Part shown: positions 18,686 to 26,400 of the stretch, in pieces
Layout of the letters: each line of letters begins with the position of its first letter
Numbering within the stretch: position 1 is the first letter of the stretch
Origin: Alloacidobacterium sp035547425
GTDB taxonomy: Bacteria > Acidobacteriota > Terriglobia > Terriglobales > Acidobacteriaceae
DNA: 64,000 nucleotides
Assembly (NCBI GenBank): GCA_035547425.1
Contig: DASZUU010000055.1
Coordinates: 56,207-120,206, forward strand
Reading direction: 5' to 3'
The notes under the pieces: model-generated
What the model was told of the DNA's origin: nothing
Database searches by the model: none
The model's input: only the letters and a program-made list of their open reading frames with translations
Program-made: the position numbers and the translations under genes

Positions 18686-19789
18686 ATGCGTAGCGATCTT
18701 CCGCTGCCCGCCTGGCTTTCTCAAGTACTGGTCGCATTCATTCTTGAATTCGACAATGAATTTGAGCATCAGGCGCCGCATCGCACTACTTTATACGGCT
18801 CGACTCCCGGCTCGATCCACGCGCCCTGGCTTGTATCGATGGTGATGTGGTCGAAGTTTCTTCGCTTTATTCCGGATACGTCCATCTCGGTCGCGGAATT
18901 GCAGCGCCTTACGGCGATGGATCGGAAAAGCGCGGACGTGTGGCTGCCCCGGCTATGGAAGTGGTGGGGCTATATCGACATCGCATGGCCGGCAGCTGCC
19001 TCGAAACGCATTCCACCGCAAGCGGTAATTCGCCTGACGCCGGGTGGGCAGAAAGCGGTTGCAGTATGGAGGCCGCTTACAGATGCCATAGAAGAGCGCT
19101 GGATGAAAGGCTTTGGGCAAAAAGAGGTTGAGAACTTAAAGAATGCTCTGTTTGAAATTCACAGGCGGCTCGATCCGGATTTGCCCGATCATCTCCCTAT
19201 TCTTGGCTATGGTTTGGTCACGGACCCTAAAAAATGGACAGGTGAGGCAAAGCTCTCTTTTGAAACACTGCCTGCGCTTCTTTCCAAAGTGCTGCTGGCT
19301 TTTGCCATTGAATTTGAGAGCAGGTCGCAAATTTCCATTGCGATTTATGCGAATATTTTGTGCTTGATGGACGATCGAGGCGTGAATATGCCCGATCTGT
19401 TGCGACAATCAGGCATTTCAAAAGAAGCTGCCGCCGCTGCACTGAGCTTTCTTAAAAAGAACGACTGCATTGTTACTTTGACCAACCCTGATGGTAAGCA
19501 AACCAAATTGATTGCATTGTCCGAAAAAGGGCAACGACTGCAACATAACTCGCGAGAGCTTATGCATAGTTTGGAAGACAGCTGGCGAACGCGATTTGGC
19601 GAGGATACGATTGGCAGCCTGCGCAAAGTGCTGGAGTCATTTGTTGGAGATGGAACCCCAGACGGCTCTCCGCTCTTTCGCAGATTGAAGCCCCACGCCG
19701 GCAACTGGCGCGCTTTCGCGCCCCAGCCTGAAGCAATTCCCCGCTATCCCATGATCCTGCATCGCGGCGGCTTTCCGGATGGAGCTTAA
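18686..19789 (+). CDS. Protein with two MarR-like winged-helix repeats
   Basis: 367 residues in two similar halves. Each half opens with LPAWLSQVLVAFILEFDNE or LPALLSKVLLAFAIEFESR, runs through a helix-turn-helix (VAELQRLTAMDRKSADVWLPRL; MPDLLRQSGISKEAAAAALSFL), then a wing with RLTPGGQKA or ALSEKGQRL and a closing helix with ERWMKGFG or DSWRTRFGE. The end-of-wing T/S-x-x-G motif is typical of MarR-like domains. It could be a one-chain pseudodimer regulator; target unknown. It shares a four-base TTAA with the stop of the convergent HAD gene. Confidence 0.65.
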   Translation: MRSDLPLPAWLSQVLVAFILEFDNEFEHQAPHRTTLYGSTPGSIHAPWLVSMVMWSKFLRFIPDTSISVAELQRLTAMDRKSADVWLPRLWKWWGYIDIAWPAAASKRIPPQAVIRLTPGGQKAVAVWRPLTDAIEERWMKGFGQKEVENLKNALFEIHRRLDPDLPDHLPILGYGLVTDPKKWTGEAKLSFETLPALLSKVLLAFAIEFESRSQISIAIYANILCLMDDRGVNMPDLLRQSGISKEAAAAALSFLKKNDCIVTLTNPDGKQTKLIALSEKGQRLQHNSRELMHSLEDSWRTRFGEDTIGSLRKVLESFVGDGTPDGSPLFRRLKPHAGNWRAFAPQPEAIPRYPMILHRGGFPDGA

Positions 19790-20388
19790 ACCAGCACGCC
19801 GCGTTCGCGCGGATGCGGCACCTTGACGGAGGCCATGCCGCCTGCGGTCGCGGCTTCAATGCCCATGTCCGTGTCTTCAAATACAAGGCAATCTTCCGGC
19901 GCTACCCCGAGGCGCTCTGCCGCCATTAAATACGGCTCAGGATCGGGCTTGCTCTTTGTATATTCGCCGGCGCATACCAATGTTTCAAAGCGGTCCAACA
20001 GCTTCAATGTCGTCAGCGATGCTGTTACAGAATCGCGGGTGCTGCCGGAAACGACGGCAAACGGTATGCGTCCATGCTGATCTTCGATATGTTCCAGGAC
20101 TTCCGGCACCGCTGTGAGCTGCGGCAGAATTTCAAAATAAAGGCTTTCTTTTTTATGCATCACCTGTTCGACGGGCATGGCGAGGCCATGCTTGCGATTC
20201 AACGTGGCGATGATCTCGGCCACAGGCATGCCACCCAAGGAGTAAAAAAAATCTTCTTCAAATTCGCAATTCCACTCGCCCAGCACTTTCTTCCATGCAA
20301 TGTAATGCAGCGGCATGGAATCGACGATGGTTCCATCGCAGTCGAAGAGATAGGCCTTGAATTGTCCTTCAGGCAATTTCAATTTCAT
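19786..20388 (-). CDS. HAD-superfamily phosphatase, beta-phosphoglucomutase-like
   Basis: 200-residue cytoplasmic hydrolase of HAD subfamily IA. Motif I is FDCDGTIVDS with Asp16 nucleophile and Asp18; a helical cap follows (MPLHYIAWKKVLGEW); motif II serine lies in FAVVSGSTRDS; motif III lysine in KSKPDPEPYL; motif IV is VFEDTDMGIEAATAGG. This pattern matches YqaB-like sugar phosphatases or beta-phosphoglucomutases; substrate is unknown. A good AAAAGGA ribosome-binding site precedes the ATG. Confidence 0.85.
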   Translation of the reverse strand: MKLKLPEGQFKAYLFDCDGTIVDSMPLHYIAWKKVLGEWNCEFEEDFFYSLGGMPVAEIIATLNRKHGLAMPVEQVMHKKESLYFEILPQLTAVPEVLEHIEDQHGRIPFAVVSGSTRDSVTASLTTLKLLDRFETLVCAGEYTKSKPDPEPYLMAAERLGVAPEDCLVFEDTDMGIEAATAGGMASVKVPHPRERGVLV

Positions 20389-20500
20389 GCAATTTGTCCT
20401 TTTCTACTATTTTAGCTGCCTTGCATATTGCTGTATGAACATGGCCAATCGTCATACACTCATTTCGAATAAGAAAATCATTTTTATCTGAAGGAGAAAC

Positions 20501-21706
20501 ATGCAGAAGAAGGTTCTCGCGTTGGCATTTTTTTCGTTTAGCGGCCTGGCCGTATGGGCTCAAACCTCTGCGTCGCATTGGGTGGGGACATGGGCAGCGT
20601 CGCCTGTTGTCGAGCAGGTCAGCTCAGTACAACCTGCTCCCGGAGACACGACCTATCGCAATATCGTTCACATCAGCCTGGGCGGTTCTGCGGTGCGGGT
20701 GCAGCTTACTAATGAGTTTGGAACTGAGCCGCTCAAGGTAGGCGCGGCCCATGTTGCCGTCAGCGCAGGTGGAGGCGCAATTCAGGCCGGGTCGGATCAC
20801 CCTCTTACCTTTCATGGGCGCCCGTTTGTCGAGATTCCCGCGGGCGCGTTTGTTCTCAGCGATCCGGTAAACATGCAAGCTGCCCCGCTTTCCGATCTTG
20901 CGATCAGTGTTTATCTTCCGCAGCAAAATATTCGTAACCTTACCTGCCATTCCTTCGGCGATTCAACAAACTACATTCTCAAGGGCGATGCCACGGCAGC
21001 AGCGACTGCGGACAACTCCAGCCCGATTTATTCCTGGTGCCTGGTCAAGGGAGTCGATGTGAGCGCCGCCAATAACGCAGCCGCCATCGTCGCCTTTGGC
21101 GATTCGATTACGGACGGCGCCGCTTCTCTGCGCGACGCGAATCATCGCTGGCCGGATGAACTGGCTGCGCGCCTGCAGGCGGACAAGAAAACGGCGAATC
21201 TCGGAGTGCTGAACCAGGGTATTGGCGGCAATCGAGTGCTGCATGACGGCTACGGCCCCAGCGCTCTCGCCCGCTTTGATCGGGATGTGATCGCGCAGAG
21301 TGGCGTGAAATATCTCATTATTCTCGAAGGCATCAACGATATCGGGCGCTTGAAAAATCCACATGAGCCGGGCGACAACATCACTGCGGATGACTTGATC
21401 TTCGGGCTTTCGCAACTGGTAACGCGCGCGCATCAGCACGGCATCAAGGTTTTTGGCGCCACGCTTACGCCTTATCTGCCTGCCGGCTACTCTTCCCCGC
21501 AGGGTGAGCAGGTGCGTCAGGCATATAACAACTGGATCAGAACCAGCGGCGTCTTTGATGGCGTTATCGATTTCGACAAAACCACCCAGGATCCGGCAAA
21601 TCCGGGAACATTTCTGCCTGCTTATGATTCGGGCGATCATTTGCACCCCAAGGATGCCGGATACAAAGCGATGGGGGACGCGATTGATCTGACGCTCTTT
21701 CGCTAG
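20501..21706 (+). CDS. Secreted SGNH/GDSL hydrolase
   Basis: 401 residues with a signal peptide ending near WAQTSA. An N-terminal beta-rich domain (about 25-195, WVGTWAASPV...VRVQLTNEFG) precedes the SGNH hydrolase domain. Block I is FGDSITDG with catalytic Ser202; block II glycine in NQGIGGNRVL; block III LEGINDIG; block V DHLHPKDAGY gives the Asp/His pair. This architecture is common among acidobacterial secreted esterases acting on acylated glycans or lipids. The start has an AAGGAG site. Substrate unknown. Confidence 0.9.
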   Translation: MQKKVLALAFFSFSGLAVWAQTSASHWVGTWAASPVVEQVSSVQPAPGDTTYRNIVHISLGGSAVRVQLTNEFGTEPLKVGAAHVAVSAGGGAIQAGSDHPLTFHGRPFVEIPAGAFVLSDPVNMQAAPLSDLAISVYLPQQNIRNLTCHSFGDSTNYILKGDATAAATADNSSPIYSWCLVKGVDVSAANNAAAIVAFGDSITDGAASLRDANHRWPDELAARLQADKKTANLGVLNQGIGGNRVLHDGYGPSALARFDRDVIAQSGVKYLIILEGINDIGRLKNPHEPGDNITADDLIFGLSQLVTRAHQHGIKVFGATLTPYLPAGYSSPQGEQVRQAYNNWIRTSGVFDGVIDFDKTTQDPANPGTFLPAYDSGDHLHPKDAGYKAMGDAIDLTLFR

Positions 21707-21712
21707 ATCGTA

Positions 21713-21749
21713 TCCTCATCTCTTGCAGGCGATTCGCGAGGGATGAGGA
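21713..21749. terminator. Long hairpin between convergent genes
   Basis: A 14-pair stem (with two G-T wobbles) joins 21713-21726 to 21736-21749 around a nine-base loop. It sits between the stop of the SGNH hydrolase and the stop of the carboxylesterase on the other strand. There is no T run, so intrinsic termination is weak on either strand; it may act with Rho or protect 3' ends. Confidence 0.5.
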
Positions 21750-21756
21750 CACCCCA

Positions 21757-22380
21757 TCATCCAGCGAGGCTTTTCAGCCATTCCCGAGCTGCATCGATGT
21801 CGTTCCGCGAGAGCTCGTGGCCGCTCTGCTGCCATACATGCGTTACGGCTGCTCCTGCTTTCGTCAATAACTGCGCCAATTCATTTGCACCGTTCGCATC
21901 GACGATTGGATCGAAGTTTCCTGAAGATAAAAAAACTGATTTGCCGGTGAGGTCCAATAGCTTTTCCGGGATCAGAGGAATCTGGCCACGCAGGAGAATC
22001 GCGCCGCGAAGGATTTCCGGACGGAGCAGCATCATGGCCGATGCGATATTGGCCCCGTTCGAGTAACCGACGGCAATGATCTGCGATGCATCGAGGCTGT
22101 TCTCTTTGACAGCACCAGTCACAAAATCCGCCAGCTCATTGGCGCGCAAAATCACATCTTCTTCGTCAAAGACGCCTTCGCGGATACGGCGAAAAAATCG
22201 GGGCGCGCCGTTTTCGAGCACCTTGCCGCGCGGGCTCAACAAAGCACTCTCTGGATCGAGCATGCGACCGATGGGCAGCAGATCATTCTCATTTCCGCCG
22301 GTGCCATGCAGAATCAGCAGCGTGCGCTTGCTATTCTGAGCGGGAACGAAACGGTGAATAAAACTCTGCGCTTCATTCAT
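21757..22380 (-). CDS. Carboxylesterase of the MhqD/phospholipase-carboxylesterase family
   Basis: Alpha/beta hydrolase of about 207 residues from the ATG at 22380 (the frame runs to 22434, but MNEAQSFIHRFVPA is the natural start). It has LLILHGTGGNENDL (oxyanion region), the nucleophile elbow VGYSNGANIA, an acidic NFDPIVDANGA loop and the final SGHEL histidine. Its start overlaps the stop of the dioxygenase-like gene by eight bases, so the two are translationally coupled. In Bacillus the paired genes mhqO and mhqD protect against hydroquinones and catechols; the same role here is an inference from family and pairing. Confidence 0.8.
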   Translation of the reverse strand: MNEAQSFIHRFVPAQNSKRTLLILHGTGGNENDLLPIGRMLDPESALLSPRGKVLENGAPRFFRRIREGVFDEEDVILRANELADFVTGAVKENSLDASQIIAVGYSNGANIASAMMLLRPEILRGAILLRGQIPLIPEKLLDLTGKSVFLSSGNFDPIVDANGANELAQLLTKAGAAVTHVWQQSGHELSRNDIDAAREWLKSLAG

Positions 22381-23341
22381 GGCGATGATCCGCGGTGAAA
22401 TTCGGCTGATGCAACTTTGGCAGCTCGCCCTCAATTTCCTCGCGATGACTCTCGAGCCATGGCGGCAGTTTCAAAGCCTGGCCGAGCGCATCTTCCGGCT
22501 CATCCCGGGCAAAACCCGGCGGGTCGGTGGCAATCTCGAAGAGCACGCCGCCGGGCTCACGAAAATAAATCGACTTGAAATACTGCCGGTCGAGTACGGG
22601 AGTCACGTTCAATCCAGCTTCACGTATTTTTGCCTGCCATTCCACCTGAGCGGCGTCACCGGGAACGCGGAAGGCAACATGGTGCACGCTGCCGCCGGCG
22701 ACGACTCCGCGCAGGAACTCCGGAGTGCAATGCAGATCGACATTGGAAGCATTCTCACCTTCTCCAAAGGAAAAGCGAAAATAGGAGCCTTCTTCCTTAA
22801 GCTTTTTCGCTCCCATGGTTGAGGTCAATAACGCGGCGGTGCTCTCCATGCCGTCCTCACACAACGTTACGGAATGGAAGCCGCGAATTGCCTCTTTTCC
22901 GGTAATTCCCTGCATCTCCCAGGCCGGCTTGCTTTCGGCGTTCTTCACTCCTACCAATTCCAGCGCGAGGCCATCCCAGTCCCGAAATGCGAGTACAGGC
23001 TCGTCGAAACGCCGCTGCGGCTTGTCATATTCGACGCTGAAGCGGGTAAGGCGCTCAATCCAGAAGCCGAAGGATTCGGGCGGCACTGCGAATGAAACCG
23101 CTGTGGCCTGTCCTGTTCCCCGCCGTCCGCCTTGCACGCTCATCCAGGGGAAAAAGGTGAGAATTGTGCCGGGATTGCCTTTGCTGTCGCCGAAATAGAG
23201 GTGGTATGTGCCGGGATCGTCGAAGTTGACTGTTTGCTTAACCAGCCGCAAGCCAAGTACACCTGCATAAAAATCGACGTTCTGCTGGGCATCTGTGGCA
23301 ATGGCGGTGATGTGGTGGATACCGGGAATCGGTTCGAGCAT
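22373..23341 (-). CDS. Ring-cleaving dioxygenase-like VOC protein (MhqO family)
   Basis: About 322 residues with two VOC (glyoxalase/extradiol dioxygenase) modules. It begins IPGIHHITAIATDAQQNVDFY and has the second-half GSVHHVAFRVPGDAAQ and GVLFEIATDPPGF; the His in IHHITA, the His in VHHVAF and the Glu in VLFEIATD would form the metal site as in this family. The ATG at 23341 has a GAGGAG site six bases away, so it is preferred over the ATG at 23353. Likely role: opening or binding of quinone/hydroquinone-type compounds (inference). Confidence 0.8.
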   Translation of the reverse strand: MLEPIPGIHHITAIATDAQQNVDFYAGVLGLRLVKQTVNFDDPGTYHLYFGDSKGNPGTILTFFPWMSVQGGRRGTGQATAVSFAVPPESFGFWIERLTRFSVEYDKPQRRFDEPVLAFRDWDGLALELVGVKNAESKPAWEMQGITGKEAIRGFHSVTLCEDGMESTAALLTSTMGAKKLKEEGSYFRFSFGEGENASNVDLHCTPEFLRGVVAGGSVHHVAFRVPGDAAQVEWQAKIREAGLNVTPVLDRQYFKSIYFREPGGVLFEIATDPPGFARDEPEDALGQALKLPPWLESHREEIEGELPKLHQPNFTADHRHE

Positions 23342-23371
23342 AAGGCTCCTCACTCGACAGCGTATTACGTT

Positions 23372-23944
23372 TTAGCGGCGTGCGCCCAGGATGGAGATCA
23401 CCTTAGCGCCTTTTCCGCCATTCGTCACAGGACCAGGGGATTCTCCTCGGACTTCACGTAACTGCGGAGAGCTAAAATTTCCGAAATCAATGGTTTGCGG
23501 TGCTTCGTGCTTGCCTTGCGGGGTTATTTCAGTCCATTGGACCCAGCGTACAAAGGGCCGATCTTCGCCGACACGATATTTATCCTGAATGATGACTGAA
23601 ATGCGGGAACCGGACTTGAGCTTGCGGCTCCATTCCGATTCAAGATCATAATAGCTGCCACCGTGACCGCGAAAGGCCTCCTGCAGACGCCTTGGCGCAA
23701 AGGTGTTCATGTTCGCGTTCTGCAGTCCCATGTTTTCGATGCCTCCGGGGGCGCCGAACTGCACGCCGATCATGTGGCCGGCGTGATCGCCTGTTCCTGC
23801 GGCAAGGTCGCGCTGAGCGCCAACGTCGCGATGGGTCATTACCTTGCCGGGAACGCCTAGTTCCCCTTCAGCTTCTTTGAAGAAATACCCAGCCTGCGTC
23901 CAACTGCGAAAGTGGAACCTGCTGCTGATATCGGGTAGCGTCAT
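23372..23944 (-). CDS. Orphan nuclease-like protein (DNA/RNA non-specific endonuclease fold)
   Basis: About 190 residues from an ATG with a GGAG site. The core GDHAGHMIGVQFGAPGG followed by NMGLQNANMN matches the pattern of Endonuclease_NS_2-type domains often found as C-terminal toxins of polymorphic secretion systems: a His at the catalytic position, then an Asn-rich metal-binding helix (ENMGLQNANMN). It lacks a signal peptide and any secretion pre-domain, and no obvious immunity gene is adjacent. It is followed 30 bases later by the MhqO-like gene. Nuclease activity is inferred only from the motif. Confidence 0.55.
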   Translation of the reverse strand: MTLPDISSRFHFRSWTQAGYFFKEAEGELGVPGKVMTHRDVGAQRDLAAGTGDHAGHMIGVQFGAPGGIENMGLQNANMNTFAPRRLQEAFRGHGGSYYDLESEWSRKLKSGSRISVIIQDKYRVGEDRPFVRWVQWTEITPQGKHEAPQTIDFGNFSSPQLREVRGESPGPVTNGGKGAKVISILGARR

Positions 23945-24170
23945 CTGTGGTGTCTCCTGTCTTCGATTGGATATGGTGAATTTCAGACAGAAAAACGCTT
24001 CCAAACTCTTTTGAAATCATCTTTCGGCCATAATTTTATGCCAAAAAATCGTTCCGCAACTTTTCTCGCCCCAGGTGTTTCATATTAGTAGGTTCCCCGG
24101 AATGCCCGGAAAGTTTCGGACCAGTGGAATCGGCCGGCGCGTACATGGCTTGCCGGCAGGAGGTTTCATC

Positions 24171-24890
24171 TTGCGTACTCTTCGTTCGATTGCGTTGCTC
24201 ATGGTTCTCGCTATTCCGGCGGCCTTTGCACACGGCCAGATTTCAGTCGGAATCGGCATTGGCCCGGTAGTTGATTATCCGGCACCTGTGTATGTAGCCG
24301 GTCCACCGGTCTGCTCCTGGGGCTACTACCCTTATTATCCTTATGCTTGCGCTCCTTACGGCTATTATGGCGCTGACTGGTTCGTGGGAGGCGTCTTTAT
24401 TGGCGCAGGTCCCTGGTATACAGGCTGGTATGGCCGCCCGTGGGGCTGGGGCTGGGGTCATCCGTGGGGCGGATGGGGCTGGGGCTCACACGCGTACTAC
24501 GGCGGGCGCGGCTACTATGGCGGATACGGGCACGGCTACGCCAGTGGCTATAACCATGGCTTTAACTATGGATACCGGAATGGCGGGGCGTACGGACGCT
24601 CGCCTTTGAGCGGAAATGTTCACACGGTGGGAAGCTATAACAGCTTCCGTACCGGAGCCAATGGCTTCCACGGCTATAGCGGTGCTTCGGGATTCCACGG
24701 TTACAGCGGCGCTTCCGGATTCCATGGCTATAGTGGCGGCGCTTCCGGATTTCATGGCTATAGTGGCGGCGCTTCCGGATTTCATGGCGGCACCAGCTTC
24801 CATGGTGGCGGATTCAGCGGCGGCGGTTTCCATGGCGGTGGTGGGGGCTTCCACGGCGGCGGCGGATTTCACGGCGGTGGACACCGATAA
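24171..24890 (+). CDS. Secreted Gly/Tyr/His/Ser-rich repeat protein
   Basis: About 239 residues. The best start is a TTG at 24171 preceded by AGGAGG at seven bases; it yields a short basic n-region and hydrophobic core (LRTLRSIALLMVLAIPAAFA) ending at AHGQ. The earlier ATG at 24075 would put about 30 unlikely residues before the signal. The mature chain is low-complexity: a Tyr/Pro segment (SWGYYPYYPYACAPYGYYG), a Trp/Gly region (GWGWGHPWGGWGWGS), then GFHGYSGAS-type repeats and a His/Gly-rich tail. No enzyme motif is visible; a structural or surface role is likely. Confidence 0.7.
   Translation: MRTLRSIALLMVLAIPAAFAHGQISVGIGIGPVVDYPAPVYVAGPPVCSWGYYPYYPYACAPYGYYGADWFVGGVFIGAGPWYTGWYGRPWGWGWGHPWGGWGWGSHAYYGGRGYYGGYGHGYASGYNHGFNYGYRNGGAYGRSPLSGNVHTVGSYNSFRTGANGFHGYSGASGFHGYSGASGFHGYSGGASGFHGYSGGASGFHGGTSFHGGGFSGGGFHGGGGGFHGGGGFHGGGHR
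24663..24791 (+). repeat. In-frame tandem repeat within the Gly-rich gene
   Basis: Two 27-base units are followed by two 30-base units and a partial fifth unit, encoding GFHGYSGAS or GFHGYSGGAS. The two 30-base units differ at one base only, which suggests recent duplication and possible length variation between strains. Confidence 0.85.
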
Positions 24891-24914
24891 CCCATCAAAT
24901 AGCCAACTTCAACG

Positions 24915-24950
24915 AAAAGGCCCGCTCAACCAAGCGGGCCTTTTCTTTTG
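24915..24950 (+). terminator. Strong intrinsic terminator after the Gly-rich gene
   Basis: Twelve-base arms (AAAAGGCCCGCT and AGCGGGCCTTTT) around a six-base loop, followed by CTTTTG. It starts 25 bases past the stop codon. The symmetric A and T runs make it usable on both strands. Confidence 0.9.
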
Positions 24951-25002
24951 TTCCGCAAAATGGACAATGGAAACATCGCAATCGAAGAACGGATAACCAT
25001 TC

Positions 25003-26400
25003 ATGAGCGTGGCACTGCTTTCGGCGGTAGAGCAGCTTGATCTTCTGCGGAAGAAAAAAATTTCTCCACTTGAGCTTATTGACGAGCACATTGCCCGCAT
25101 CGAGCGGCTCAATCCGGTTCTGCATGCGTTTGCCGATTTCGATGCGGAACGAGCGCGCCAGCAGGCTCGTTTTGCCGGCCATGGCCCATTAACGGGATTG
25201 CCGTTGACGATCAAATCATCCATCTCGACCCGTGGATATAAATGCGAAATTGGCAGCTTGTTGCATCGCGGAGATGTTCCGCAACAGGATGCTGAAGCTG
25301 TGGCTCGTTTGCGGCGGGCGGGCGCTGTGATTCTGGGGACGACGAATTGTCCGGAATTCTTAATGGCGTACGAAAGCGACAACTTGTTGCACGGCAGAAC
25401 GAATAATCCCTGGGACACGGAGAGAACAGCTGGCGGCTCCAGCGGAGGAGAAGCCGCGGCCATAGCGGCGGGGCTCTCAGCTGGAGGGTTGGGCAGCGAT
25501 AGCGGAGGCTCGGTACGCGAGCCGGCGCACTTCAGCGGCATCTGCGCGTTGAAACCGACGGCGGGACGCGTTCCGGCTGCCGGGCATTTGCCTCCCTGCG
25601 TGGGACCATTTTCGTTCCTCGGATCGATTGGTCCGATGGCCCGAACGATTGCCGATGTAGAGCTGCTATTCAGCACTGTGAGCGGACGTGAAATTTCCGA
25701 CCCTTCCAGCACGCCGGTTCCTGCCCGGACGATTCCTCTTGCTGAGGCAAAACGAGCGCGCATTGGCTGGTTTGAGGATGACGGACTGGTTCCTGTCACG
25801 CCGGAAACGCGTGAAGCAGTTCGCTCTGCTGCAGCAGCGCTGGAAAGACAGGGATTTCAGGTAACACCGTACCGTCCGGCGTCGCTGGAAGCTGTGCGCA
25901 AACTTTGGCACATTTTCTTTGTTCAATGCGGAGCGATGTTTTACGCGCCGATGATTGCAGGGCGAGAAGAGCAGCTTAGTCCTGTATTTCGGGGCTTTCT
26001 GGATATTGCTGCCGCAGAGCCGCCATTGACGGCGGCATCTTTGCTGCATGCCTGGGCGGAGAGCGATGCTGTGCGCAGAGAGCTGCTACGAGAGATGCAG
26101 GAGTTTCCGCTGCTGTTACTGCCTGTTTGCTCGACTCCTGCATTTCGCCATAATGAACGCTCGTGGACGATCGAGGGCAGCGAAGTGCAATATCTTGACG
26201 CGATGCGGTATACACAATGGTTCAATCTGCTGGCGTCGCCTGCTGCGGTTGTGCCGGTTGGGTGCTCGGCGGATGGATTGCCGATCGGCGTACAGATTGC
26301 AGGCCGGCCTTACGAGGATGAACTGGTGCTTACCGTGGCTGCTGCCATTGAAAGCGAATTTGGCTACAAGCCTCCTCCGCTTTCATCGGTTAATGTGTGA
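25003..26400 (+). CDS. Amidase (amidase-signature family)
   Basis: 465-residue hydrolase of amides or of amide-like bonds, cytoplasmic by lack of a signal peptide. The Ser-cisSer-Lys triad is visible: Lys71 in TIKSSISTRG, Ser146/147 in TAGGSSGGEAA, and nucleophile Ser170 in SDSGGSVREP. Length and order fit the amidase-signature fold. It is not obviously GatA, because no gatB or gatC lies nearby and the C-terminal part diverges. Its 3' end overlaps the convergent TPR-VCBS gene by 11 bases. Substrate unknown. Confidence 0.88.
   Translation: MSVALLSAVEQLDLLRKKKISPLELIDEHIARIERLNPVLHAFADFDAERARQQARFAGHGPLTGLPLTIKSSISTRGYKCEIGSLLHRGDVPQQDAEAVARLRRAGAVILGTTNCPEFLMAYESDNLLHGRTNNPWDTERTAGGSSGGEAAAIAAGLSAGGLGSDSGGSVREPAHFSGICALKPTAGRVPAAGHLPPCVGPFSFLGSIGPMARTIADVELLFSTVSGREISDPSSTPVPARTIPLAEAKRARIGWFEDDGLVPVTPETREAVRSAAAALERQGFQVTPYRPASLEAVRKLWHIFFVQCGAMFYAPMIAGREEQLSPVFRGFLDIAAAEPPLTAASLLHAWAESDAVRRELLREMQEFPLLLLPVCSTPAFRHNERSWTIEGSEVQYLDAMRYTQWFNLLASPAAVVPVGCSADGLPIGVQIAGRPYEDELVLTVAAAIESEFGYKPPPLSSVNV

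Noticed and set aside
24663..24791. CRISPR-like repeat array
   Set aside because: The repeats are contiguous, in frame, and encode GFHGYSGAS units; there are no spacers or cas genes.
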